Shown here piece by piece: positions 56,170-64,000 of a DNA stretch of 64,000 nucleotides; position 1 is the first letter of the stretch, and each line of letters starts with the position of its first letter. The position numbers and the translations under genes were made by a program. Source of the stretch: Prevotella sp. (GTDB lineage: Bacteria; Bacteroidota; Bacteroidia; Bacteroidales; Bacteroidaceae). Under the pieces are notes generated by a model. It was not told the origin of the DNA, searched no databases, and was given only the letters and a program-made list of their open reading frames with translations. The DNA lies in NCBI GenBank assembly GCA_022511075.1, contig JAFLSE010000001.1, forward strand, positions 144,652 to 208,651, in the 5' to 3' direction.

Positions 56170-57243
56170 TCAATTCTGTGCCTCGAACTCCTTCATGCAA
56201 GCAACAAGTGCCTCAACACCCTCGATGGTCTGCGCATTGTAGCAGCTTGCACGGAAACCACCAACGGAGCGGTGACCCTTTATGCCGACCATTCCCTTGG
56301 AAGTGGCATACTCGAAGAATGGCTTCTCCAAGTCTTTGTACTCATCGTTCATAACGAAACAGATGTTCATCACAGAGCGGTCTTCCTTGGCAACAGTGCC
56401 CTTGAAGAGTTTATTGCGGTCAATCTCTGCATAGAGAATGTCTGCACGCTGGCGAGCCAACTTGTCCATAGCCTCTACACCGCCGTTTTTCTTAATCCAA
56501 CGCAATGTCTCGAGTGCGCTATAGATTGGCACAACAGGAGGAGTATTGAACATTGAGCCTTTCTCAACGTGTGTCTTGTAGTTGAGCATAGTAGGTATCT
56601 GACGAACAGCCTCTGCCTTACCAAGTATCTCGTCCTTTATGATAACGAGGGTAACACCTGCCATAGCGAGGTTCTTCTGCGCACCGGCATATATCACGTC
56701 ATACTTGGAAACGTCGATAGGACGACTGAAAATATCTGACGACATATCGGCGATGATGCCTACAGGAACATCAAGGTCTTCGCGAATCTCCGTACCGTAG
56801 ATAGTGTTGTTAGTTGTGATGTGAAGATAATCTACATCAGCAGGGCAAGTCCAATCTTTCGGAATGAAAGTATAGTTGGCATCAGCCGAAGAAGCCACCT
56901 CGACAACCTCACCAAAGAGTTTTGCCTCTTTCATTGCTTTCTTTGCCCATGTACCAGTGTTGAGATAGGCTGCCTTCTTTACGAGGAAATTGTATGGAAT
57001 CATACAGAACTCAAGTGAAGCGCCGCCGCCAAGGAAGATTACCGAATAGCCTTCGGGCACGTTGAGCAGCTCTTTGATGAGAGCTACAGCCTCGTCAACA
57101 ACGGGTTGGAAATCTTTTGCACGATGGCTTATCTCCATAAGGGAAAGACCAGAACCATTAAAATCCAGACACTGCTTTGCGGTGTTCTCAATAACTTCGC
57201 GAGGAAGCATTGAAGGACCTGCATTAAAATTATACTTCTTCAT
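56170..57243 (-). CDS. serC: Phosphoserine aminotransferase
   Basis: 357 residues. A PLP enzyme that converts phosphohydroxypyruvate to phosphoserine and also acts in the pyridoxal pathway. Motifs: [15 protein letters not shown] at the start, [53 protein letters not shown] and [16 protein letters not shown] with the PLP Lys (about 190-205), ending with [15 protein letters not shown]. It is first of the serC-serA pair. Confidence 0.96.
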   Translation of the reverse strand: MKKYNFNAGPSMLPREVIENTAKQCLDFNGSGLSLMEISHRAKDFQPVVDEAVALIKELLNVPEGYSVIFLGGGASLEFCMIPYNFLVKKAAYLNTGTWAKKAMKEAKLFGEVVEVASSADANYTFIPKDWTCPADVDYLHITTNNTIYGTEIREDLDVPVGIIADMSSDIFSRPIDVSKYDVIYAGAQKNLAMAGVTLVIIKDEILGKAEAVRQIPTMLNYKTHVEKGSMFNTPPVVPIYSALETLRWIKKNGGVEAMDKLARQRADILYAEIDRNKLFKGTVAKEDRSVMNICFVMNDEYKDLEKPFFEYATSKGMVGIKGHRSVGGFRASCYNAQTIEGVEALVACMKEFEAQN

Positions 57244-57281
57244 TTGACTTTATTTTATGTTTATTTATTCTTTAATCTCTA

Positions 57282-58082
57282 TTATATATCGAAAATTAAT
57301 GTGGGTACGGTGCGCTTCAACACCATAAGATTGAAATCCTTATCGGGAACTATGCCGTGGGCACGCATAATAGTGTCAACCGACTTGCGGGCAAGTTCAG
57401 GGTGATTGTTCTCTTCGCTCAGATGACAAAGGCAAATATTCTTTATGCCAGCGGTGATATTCTCCACTAATGCCGTAGCACAATCTTCGTTGCTACTATG
57501 TCCGACACCGCTCGTTATACGGTCTTTCAAGAACTTAGGATATTTGCCGTTCATAAGCATCTCGCGGTCGTAGTTTGCCTCTATCACAAGGTGGTTGGCA
57601 ATGCCGATATACTCCTTTATGCGGTCGGTAATGTTGCCAACATCGGTAATGATACAGATTGTTTCGCCCTCTGCCTCAATGCAGAAACCAACGCAATCGG
57701 TGGAATCATGAGGCACCTCGAAAGCCTTGACCTTGAACTCTCCCACCTGATATTCCTTTTCCTTCTCTATCTCGCGAACATGCTCCGCATTCACTTTTTT
57801 CACCACACAATAGTTTCTGCCTATGCCATAGTGGATTTTTTGAGTTGTCCATACAGGCACATTGAGCTCATGGCTTACGAAACCAACCGATTTAACGTGG
57901 TCTGCATGGTCGTGAGTAATAAGTATATTGTGGATAAGAGAAAGGTCAACGCCATATTCACGAGCATACTTTTTCAAGGTGCGCACCCCCACACCTATGT
58001 CTATAAGTATAGCATCGGTAGCAGTAGACAAATAATAGCAATTGCCGCTACTGCCACTGCCGAATGATATGAATTTCAGCAT
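57282..58082 (-). CDS. MBL-fold metallohydrolase (YycJ/WalJ-like)
   Basis: 266 residues from the ATG at 58082; an upstream in-frame start at 58130 would add 16 hydrophobic residues and overlap the promoter. Opens with KFISFGSGSSGNCYYLSTA. The metal motif is THDHADHV (about 57-64), and VPHDSTDCVGF and HLSEENNHPELA give later metal ligands. Close relatives are YycJ-type nucleases or hydrolases. The substrate here is not determined. Monocistronic. Confidence 0.88.
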   Translation of the reverse strand: MLKFISFGSGSSGNCYYLSTATDAILIDIGVGVRTLKKYAREYGVDLSLIHNILITHDHADHVKSVGFVSHELNVPVWTTQKIHYGIGRNYCVVKKVNAEHVREIEKEKEYQVGEFKVKAFEVPHDSTDCVGFCIEAEGETICIITDVGNITDRIKEYIGIANHLVIEANYDREMLMNGKYPKFLKDRITSGVGHSSNEDCATALVENITAGIKNICLCHLSEENNHPELARKSVDTIMRAHGIVPDKDFNLMVLKRTVPTLIFDI

Positions 58083-58100
58083 TCCCGTTATTATTTTGTG

Positions 58101-58131
58101 CAAAATTAGCAAAAAAAGTGGGAAATACAAA
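58101..58131 (-). promoter_or_regulatory. Promoter of the MBL hydrolase gene
   Basis: Minus strand TTTG (plus 58128-58131), 19 nt, TAATTTTG (plus 58101-58108). It supports the start at 58082. Confidence 0.7.
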
Positions 58132-58141
58132 ATAAAATCAT

Positions 58142-58149
58142 TATCTTTG
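58142..58149 (+). promoter_or_regulatory. -7 element of the lipoprotein gene at 58181
   Basis: TATCTTTG, 31 bp before the GTG start, with no matching -33 TTTG. It lies close to the divergent hydrolase promoter. Confidence 0.45.
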
Positions 58150-58180
58150 TCGAAAATTTAATTTAATTTAGATAGATAAG

Positions 58181-58654
58181 GTGTATTGTGAAAAATATGT
58201 AAGATATGTTATTTGCAGTTTTGTTTTTGTGACTGCGATACTTGCCACGATAGGTTGTGTAGAATCTGCAGAAGAAGAACAGGCTGCAAAAACAGCGACG
58301 GAGTTTGCCGACCATTTCTTCAACTATGAACTAAAAGAAGCGGCATCGCTTGCAACCGAAGACAGCCAAAAGTGGATAATCTTTTTTGCAAGTAACGTGG
58401 ACGAAGCGACAATCAACCTGATTCGCAATCAGCAAGAGGGTGCCACAGTGAACGTTGACGACGTAACAATCAATACATCAACAATGGCAACTGCAACTAT
58501 AACAGCAAATAACTTTGTGTGGAGTAATGGTATTGAGAATAGTCCCGTTGTCGTGAAAGAGGCGCGTTTTACACTCTATTTGAGGAAAGAAAACGAGAAA
58601 TGGCTCGTCAGAATGGATAGCCTACCGCAAAGTGAAAGGCAAAGTCGCGACTGA
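58181..58654 (+). CDS. DUF4878-like lipoprotein
   Basis: 157 residues from a GTG start; no ATG in frame fits. The hydrophobic leader ends in ATIGC (Cys26), a lipobox. The mature part has an NTF2-like pattern: AAKTATEFADHFFNYELKEA (helix), then ITANNFVWSNG and a final EKWLVRMDSLP strand, as in DUF4878 proteins. Function unknown, probably a membrane-attached binding or stabilising domain. Its last 47 bp overlap the 3' end of the tamL gene on the opposite strand. Confidence 0.75.
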   Translation: MYCEKYVRYVICSFVFVTAILATIGCVESAEEEQAAKTATEFADHFFNYELKEAASLATEDSQKWIIFFASNVDEATINLIRNQQEGATVNVDDVTINTSTMATATITANNFVWSNGIENSPVVVKEARFTLYLRKENEKWLVRMDSLPQSERQSRD

Positions 58655-60836
58655 ATTTAGGATGCAACAATGGGAAATGTTCCCTTGAATTGTCGTAGGC
58701 AGGATTTACTGCCTTCATTCCGAAATCAAAGCGCACAATGAAATAGTCGAAGTTGAAACGCAAGCCAAGTCCGTAGCCTACGGCTATTTGCTCCCAGAAC
58801 TCATCAATCTTGAATTGTCCGCCAGGTTGGTCTTCATAATTGCGCAAAGTCCAGATGTTTCCTGCATCCACGAATATAGCACCATTGAGTTTTCCAAACA
58901 AATGCGCACGATACTCCATATTTAAGTCAAGTTTCATGTCGCCAGTCTGGTTGATGAAGTCGATATTGCCGTCAGTACCGCGAAACTTTCCTGGTCCCAA
59001 AGAGCGAACACCCCAACCACGCACGCTATTTGCACCTCCTGAAAAGTAACGTTTCTCAAAGGGCAATATTGTGCTGTTACCATAGGGATATGCAATACCG
59101 AGTGCAGCGTGAACAACAAGCTGGCTATTGTAGTCGAGCATAAACTTATGGGTGTATTCCATATCTGCCTTGGCATACTGGGCAAATGCGATGTTCATTA
59201 CACGGTATTGCCCCAATTCGTTCTTGGCATTATTAAATGTTTTTGCCAATGCACCGAGAACATTTCCAGCCGTCTCAACATTCAATTTCACTGCACGAAC
59301 GCCATTGTTATAAGTATAGCCAAAGCCCAATTTCATTATCAACATATTCTCGTAGTTGTAACGAAGAATAGCATTGCGATTATTATTGTCAGTGAGATAG
59401 TCTTCCTGGAATTTTTCCGATATCCACGGCATATATACATAACTCAAATCGAGCAAGTCAATCTGGTAACGGTCGTTGTGTCCTTTGTTGCCCCATTTAT
59501 ATCTCAACGTAGAATTGAGGACTCGACGATGGTATTCAGGACGGTTTTGGTTATCGAACATTACTTGCACCTCCGTGTTCATATTGGAACGTTGGAGAAA
59601 GGCGGTGCTGAAGAACGGCAGAAGAAAACGTGGGAACGTAAGTCGGCTTTCTATACCATATTCCACGAAGTTTGAGTTAGCATATCCCTCCAAACCGCGT
59701 ATCGCCTCGAAAGCACCACGCATCTGCACACTGAGCAGTTCACTACCCCTGAAGAGATTGCGGTTTTGATATGTCAACGATGCGGCTGCTCCAAGGTCGC
59801 CTGCAGTATTGGTGCCTTCAGGCTCGAAACTTATTGAGTTCGGGCGCTTTGTGCTTATCTGTATATTGCAGTCAAGAATGTTTCCTGGCTTTTCATCAAA
59901 CGTGATATTAGTATATCTTACGGCAGACAAACGTCCAAAACTATTGTATGTCTCTTGCAGGTTTTCTGCTGAATAAGGTTGTCCTTCTGCCAGTTTTGTA
60001 TTGCGTCGGAGAACACCCGGACGCAAGTGTATTCTGCTATCCCTGCTACCAGTAGCCGTGATACCCGGCGTATATCTTATGCTGCCTATAGTGTAAATTG
60101 GGTGTAATGTGTCAGCAATGGCATTAGTGCGATATGGAATGAGATTGAGTGTCACTCCTACTTTGTCGCTTCCTCGCAAGGTATCAACGGTGTAGTGCAT
60201 GAAATCTTTGTGGAACTTGTAATAGCCATTATTCACCAATATGTTCGTTATGCGCTTACGTTCATCGTTCAATGTATTTACGTTGAACTTCATACCCTCA
60301 TTTATCATACCATGCACTCCCCCACGTTTCTCTAACAACTCTGCTATCTGTGGGTCATCTATGTCATAGTGAACATTGTCAACGAAAAACGGCTTGCCCG
60401 GATATAGCAGGTATCTCACACCTGTCTTCTTGTTTTTCACATTGAACATCTCCGCTTGCACCACGGCATTAAGATAGCCCTCGTTTTGCAGCGCCATACA
60501 CAAGTCTCTACAAGTAAGCTGCGTTTTCACGGAATCGTATATCACAGGTGCTTCACCCATATTCTTCAACACCTTGTTTATCCAGCGCGAACTATCCCTA
60601 CCTGAAAGGGAGTAAGCACCAAGCGGTATCTTGAAAGCACCAAACCAGCGTGAATTGGCATTCTGGCGAACATACGACTTCAATTGCTTCGTGTCAATGT
60701 CGGGATAGTCGCCAACAACAGCTATCTTAACATTGTCGAGCAGCAACTCATCTTCTGCCACATATTTCACAGGAGAACAAGCGGCAAGAAGAACAAGAAT
60801 GGCACAAATGCATATATGTGGTATGTTCCGCATCAA
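58608..60836 (-). CDS. tamL: TamL: BamA/TamA-family outer membrane lipoprotein
   Basis: 742 residues. The signal peptide ends in a lipobox, LLAAC (Cys20), so unlike BamA it is lipidated, the mark of Bacteroidota TamL. POTRA-like repeats span about 35-320 (VDNVHYDIDDPQIAELL; ERKRITNILVNNGYYKF; NLQETYNSFGRLSAVRYTNI). The Omp85 barrel has the loop-6 GGANSVRGWG (about 615-624), the VRG motif conserved in the superfamily. It ends with FAFHFAVGYPF, a beta-signal-like strand. It should help insert outer membrane proteins. The start is ATG at 60836; Met2 is equivalent. Confidence 0.92.
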   Translation of the reverse strand: MMRNIPHICICAILVLLAACSPVKYVAEDELLLDNVKIAVVGDYPDIDTKQLKSYVRQNANSRWFGAFKIPLGAYSLSGRDSSRWINKVLKNMGEAPVIYDSVKTQLTCRDLCMALQNEGYLNAVVQAEMFNVKNKKTGVRYLLYPGKPFFVDNVHYDIDDPQIAELLEKRGGVHGMINEGMKFNVNTLNDERKRITNILVNNGYYKFHKDFMHYTVDTLRGSDKVGVTLNLIPYRTNAIADTLHPIYTIGSIRYTPGITATGSRDSRIHLRPGVLRRNTKLAEGQPYSAENLQETYNSFGRLSAVRYTNITFDEKPGNILDCNIQISTKRPNSISFEPEGTNTAGDLGAAASLTYQNRNLFRGSELLSVQMRGAFEAIRGLEGYANSNFVEYGIESRLTFPRFLLPFFSTAFLQRSNMNTEVQVMFDNQNRPEYHRRVLNSTLRYKWGNKGHNDRYQIDLLDLSYVYMPWISEKFQEDYLTDNNNRNAILRYNYENMLIMKLGFGYTYNNGVRAVKLNVETAGNVLGALAKTFNNAKNELGQYRVMNIAFAQYAKADMEYTHKFMLDYNSQLVVHAALGIAYPYGNSTILPFEKRYFSGGANSVRGWGVRSLGPGKFRGTDGNIDFINQTGDMKLDLNMEYRAHLFGKLNGAIFVDAGNIWTLRNYEDQPGGQFKIDEFWEQIAVGYGLGLRFNFDYFIVRFDFGMKAVNPAYDNSREHFPLLHPKFSRDFAFHFAVGYPF

Positions 60837-60856
60837 AAACTTGAAAAATATTGTGC

Positions 60857-60884
60857 AAAGTTAAGAAAAATTCTTTAACTTTGC
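60857..60884. promoter_or_regulatory. Overlapping divergent promoters of tamL and the TrmH gene
   Basis: CAAAGTTA (60857-60864) is TAACTTTG on the minus strand for tamL. TAACTTTG (60877-60884) serves the plus-strand gene. The two boxes form a near-perfect dyad with one extra T, so the two promoters overlap and polymerase binding should be mutually exclusive. Confidence 0.6.
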
Positions 60885-60910
60885 AACATAAACGATGCTA
60901 TATTATAATT

Positions 60911-61663
60911 ATGGTAAGCAAAAACCTGCAAAAACTGATACACTCACTGGTACATAAAAAGTACAGGCTGCAAAACAATATGTTCGTGGCTGAAGGTCCG
61001 AAAGTTGTAGGCGACCTTATGAAAAGGATGCAACCCAAAATGATTGTCGCTACAAACGAATGGATTATAGACAATTCACAATATATCTCCGACAGCACAC
61101 AAACAGTATATGTAAATGCCGATGAATTGCGACAAGTATCATTTTTGCAACATCCACAGCAGGTATTGGCTTTGTTTCCTTTACAAATTCCTGCAACAGA
61201 ATATGACTTACAAAAGGATTTGTTATTAGCTCTTGACGGCGTACAAGACCCCGGTAATCTTGGTACAATCATTCGCATTGCCGACTGGTTTGGTATAAAA
61301 AATATACTTTGCAGTCAAAACACCGCAGATGCTTTCAGTCCCAAGGTTGTACAAGCCACAATGGGCAGCATAGCACGGGTAAACATAACATACTGTAACT
61401 TGGAAACAACATTGAGCAATTTTGCAAAACAAGGTATACCACTATATGGAACATTGCTCGACGGCAATAACATATATCATGAACAACTCGCCGACCACGG
61501 CATAATTATAATGGGCAACGAGGGTAATGGCATATCAGAAGGCGTAAGGAACATTATTACGCACAAACTACTAATACCCTCATTCACAAAAAATGATGAC
61601 CATGCCGAAAGCCTTAATGTTGCTATCGCCACAGCCATCACTTTAAGTGAGTTTCGAAGATAA
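60911..61663 (+). CDS. TrmH-family (SpoU) RNA 2'-O-methyltransferase
   Basis: 250 residues from the ATG at 60911; an upstream in-frame start at 60851 would overlap the promoter. N-terminal RNA-binding substrate domain: KLIHSLVHKKYRLQNNMFVA (about 8-27), EGPKVVGDLM. The SPOUT knot: DGVQDPGNLGTIIRIADWFG (about 109-128), IMGNEGNGIS (about 200-209), ESLNVAIATAI (about 235-245). Methylates a ribose in rRNA or tRNA using S-adenosylmethionine. The site is unknown. Confidence 0.92.
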   Translation: MVSKNLQKLIHSLVHKKYRLQNNMFVAEGPKVVGDLMKRMQPKMIVATNEWIIDNSQYISDSTQTVYVNADELRQVSFLQHPQQVLALFPLQIPATEYDLQKDLLLALDGVQDPGNLGTIIRIADWFGIKNILCSQNTADAFSPKVVQATMGSIARVNITYCNLETTLSNFAKQGIPLYGTLLDGNNIYHEQLADHGIIIMGNEGNGISEGVRNIITHKLLIPSFTKNDDHAESLNVAIATAITLSEFRR

Positions 61664-61670
61664 GACCACC

Positions 61671-63314
61671 CTACTCTGCCGGTATTGCAAACTTGTCGCC
61701 AGTGGTTTCCAATAATTTCTTCTTATAATTTTCAGGGAATCCAGGACGTTGCACACGCACAGGAAGTCCTTCTTCCGTCATCTTGAAATTGCCACGATTA
61801 TGTTCCGGGCGTATTGTCATATCGTTGTATTTCACAATCAGATAAGTTGCAAGTTCACGCCATACATCCATCATTTCATCCGCTTTCTCGTATGAATACT
61901 TTTTCAGATACTCTTTTGCCTTACTTGGTGATTCCTTATATAGCGTCATTGCTTTTTCCTCGACAGCCTTTTGGCTTGCAAAATACGAATTGTCAAGCGA
62001 ATCACGTACATATTTCAGGTCGTCAAACATCTGACTATAACGTGGATATACCATATTGCTTACCCAGTTGCATACCCAAAAAGCATTATCCATAGAAAAA
62101 TGTGTGCCGTCAGCACCTGGGGTATCATAGCATTTCGGAGCAGCATCAACACAGCAATAGACTGGTGTGAAAGCCACCATATTGCCATCATCATTACCAT
62201 ACCACAACACACCGCCGATTTCGTTTGGCAGCCACGAACGCATCTGACTCACATACACCGAACCTGTCTGTTGGGTGCTTATAGGGCGCTCATTGAAATA
62301 GTTCTTTCCGTCCACAGTAAAACGTAATGGCGTTGGACGATATGGCATATCCCAAATACCACCTCCAATATCTCCATCAAGCGCAAATGGCGTTCCTTCA
62401 TAATGGTCACGCATAGCACGTTCAACATCAGCAACTGTAAGTTTCTTGTTTGGTACAATCCACAAAGGCATTGGCTCTGCATCTTTCTTTATACCTGCAG
62501 CATAGTCAATGTATTTATCCATACCGTCACCAAACATATTGAAAAAGCTCCATACCCGAGCCTCGCATGCTCTGCGACCAGAGAAATCAGGAGCAGCATA
62601 AGCGGCATTAAACGAGAAGTCAGCATCTTTTCCATTAAACCACCCCATCTTACGTGCATAACTTATAACATTCTTGGAACACATCACATTTTCTTTATCT
62701 TTCATATTAAATGTCGTTATGCGACTTTGGTTAGCATGGGCACAAATACATTCATCGGGCACTCTAAGAGCCACCCATACACACTGCTTGCTGCCAATGC
62801 CGCAACCCATCATTTCCATAATCCAAGCCTCATTGGGATCACAAATAGTAAATGTCTCGCCCTCACTGTTATACCCATATGTTTCAGCCAATGATGTCAA
62901 CACCTTAATGGCTTCACGTGCAGTACGCGAACGCTGCAATGCCAAGCCTATCATTGTACCATAGTCGAGCAATCCTGTGGTATCACACATTTCCTCCCTA
63001 CCACCGAAAGTTGTCTCACCTATAGTAACCTGCCATTCATTGATATTGCCTATGACATTATATGTTTCTGGTGCTTCAGGTATTTCACCCATATATTTGC
63101 CAGTCTCCCAATGAACAATCTTGCGCATCTCTCCTTTCGCATGTTTCCCAGCTGTAAACGACTGCATTTTTATGAACATACCATAGTCATCACAGGAATA
63201 AGTACACATTACACTGCCATCAGCACTGGCTTTTTTACCTACAATAAGGTTTGTACATGCCAAACCATAAATTGCTATGGAAAGCAACAAAAACAAAGTA
63301 CTATATCTTTTCAT
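61671..63314 (-). CDS. C69-family dipeptidase
   Basis: 547 residues. The signal peptide ends so that the catalytic nucleophile Cys20 (LACTNLIVGKKASADGS) becomes the new N-terminus, as in PepD-type Ntn hydrolases. NEWQVTIGETTFGGREEMCD (about 93-112), ARTAREAIKVL-like and EAWIMEMMGCGIGSKQCVWV (about 163-182) are family hallmarks. It should cut dipeptides in the periplasm. It converges on the TrmH gene with 7 bp between stops. No sorting domain. Confidence 0.92.
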   Translation of the reverse strand: MKRYSTLFLLLSIAIYGLACTNLIVGKKASADGSVMCTYSCDDYGMFIKMQSFTAGKHAKGEMRKIVHWETGKYMGEIPEAPETYNVIGNINEWQVTIGETTFGGREEMCDTTGLLDYGTMIGLALQRSRTAREAIKVLTSLAETYGYNSEGETFTICDPNEAWIMEMMGCGIGSKQCVWVALRVPDECICAHANQSRITTFNMKDKENVMCSKNVISYARKMGWFNGKDADFSFNAAYAAPDFSGRRACEARVWSFFNMFGDGMDKYIDYAAGIKKDAEPMPLWIVPNKKLTVADVERAMRDHYEGTPFALDGDIGGGIWDMPYRPTPLRFTVDGKNYFNERPISTQQTGSVYVSQMRSWLPNEIGGVLWYGNDDGNMVAFTPVYCCVDAAPKCYDTPGADGTHFSMDNAFWVCNWVSNMVYPRYSQMFDDLKYVRDSLDNSYFASQKAVEEKAMTLYKESPSKAKEYLKKYSYEKADEMMDVWRELATYLIVKYNDMTIRPEHNRGNFKMTEEGLPVRVQRPGFPENYKKKLLETTGDKFAIPAE

Positions 63315-63458
63315 AATTTCAAATTATCCACTATAAACAACAACTCACTGGCAATACATATCGCCCTATACAACAATTTTGGTGTAGTTTCCGTCGTTGC
63401 CTTATCCCGTCCGAAAACTCCACCAAAACATCAAAACCTACATGAGGTCCATAAAAAG

Positions 63459-63568
<110 letters not shown>

Positions 63569-63679
63569 ATATGACTTGTTGACTCTTGCACACACAAAGA
63601 CCGTCAGCCTATCCCCTTTGTACTTTATATCATTCCTATTCTGACTTCTTGTTTTGTTGTCTATTCCTTCATGACCTCC

Positions 63680-64000
<321 letters not shown>

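Overview
The window is a chromosomal segment of a Bacteroidota bacterium, most likely a Prevotella or close relative (Prevotellaceae). The evidence is a SusC/SusD pair with a DUF5123-type surface lipoprotein, an UpxY-type capsule antiterminator, a PorZ-like type IX secretion protein with its own C-terminal sorting domain, a TamL lipoprotein, a C69 dipeptidase, and repeated promoters of the Bacteroidota form TTTG-N19/20-TAnnTTTG.

Layout. 1-5.8 kb, read leftward: the first part of a capsular polysaccharide locus. It has a promoter, upxY, a 1.27 kb stretch of repeats and gene remnants, then cytidylyltransferases for a nonulosonic (sialic-like) acid, a sialyltransferase-like protein and a flippase cut by the window edge. 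5.8-8.3 kb, leftward: aroA, a small cysteine-rich membrane protein and a zinc/manganese ABC permease. 8.4-16.3 kb, rightward: a PurF-like protein without its nucleophile, a small coiled-coil lipoprotein, a DUF1599 protein, a DoxX-like membrane protein running in frame into triosephosphate isomerase, a SPOR protein, folE, a small membrane protein and a second flippase. 16.3-25.5 kb, leftward: an MscS channel, then the leuS-yitT-rdgB-porZ-acyltransferase operon. 25.7-34.3 kb, leftward: a polysaccharide utilisation locus (susC, susD, a DUF5123-type lipoprotein and a secreted protein) with no enzyme gene of its own. 34.6-34.9 kb: two tRNA-Val genes. 34.9-50.4 kb, leftward: housekeeping and envelope genes lptB, tig, clpP-clpX-recQ, then guaB, two periplasmic PPIases, an OstA-like protein, mutL and a barrel protein. 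50.6-55.1 kb: an orphan TPR histidine kinase and, divergently, a GH115 alpha-glucuronidase. 55.2-63.3 kb: serC-serA, an MBL hydrolase, a DUF4878-like lipoprotein, TamL, a TrmH-family methyltransferase and a C69 peptidase. From 63.46 kb to the edge: 5S rRNA and the 3' end of 23S rRNA, both read leftward.

Themes. Much of the window serves the envelope: capsule export, LPS transport (LptB, OstA), periplasmic folding (two PPIases), outer membrane assembly (TamL), secretion (PorZ) and glycan uptake (SusCD, GH115). Several enzymes lack a canonical catalytic residue: PurF has Gly for Cys2, SerA has Lys for the usual His, and MutL has a degraded endonuclease motif. The most unusual non-coding region is 3.8-5.0 kb. 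It holds a 23-bp-periodic palindrome array, a nested pair of perfect inverted repeats and a 22-bp tandem repeat whose sequence recurs as a perfect 26-bp hairpin at 50.5 kb.
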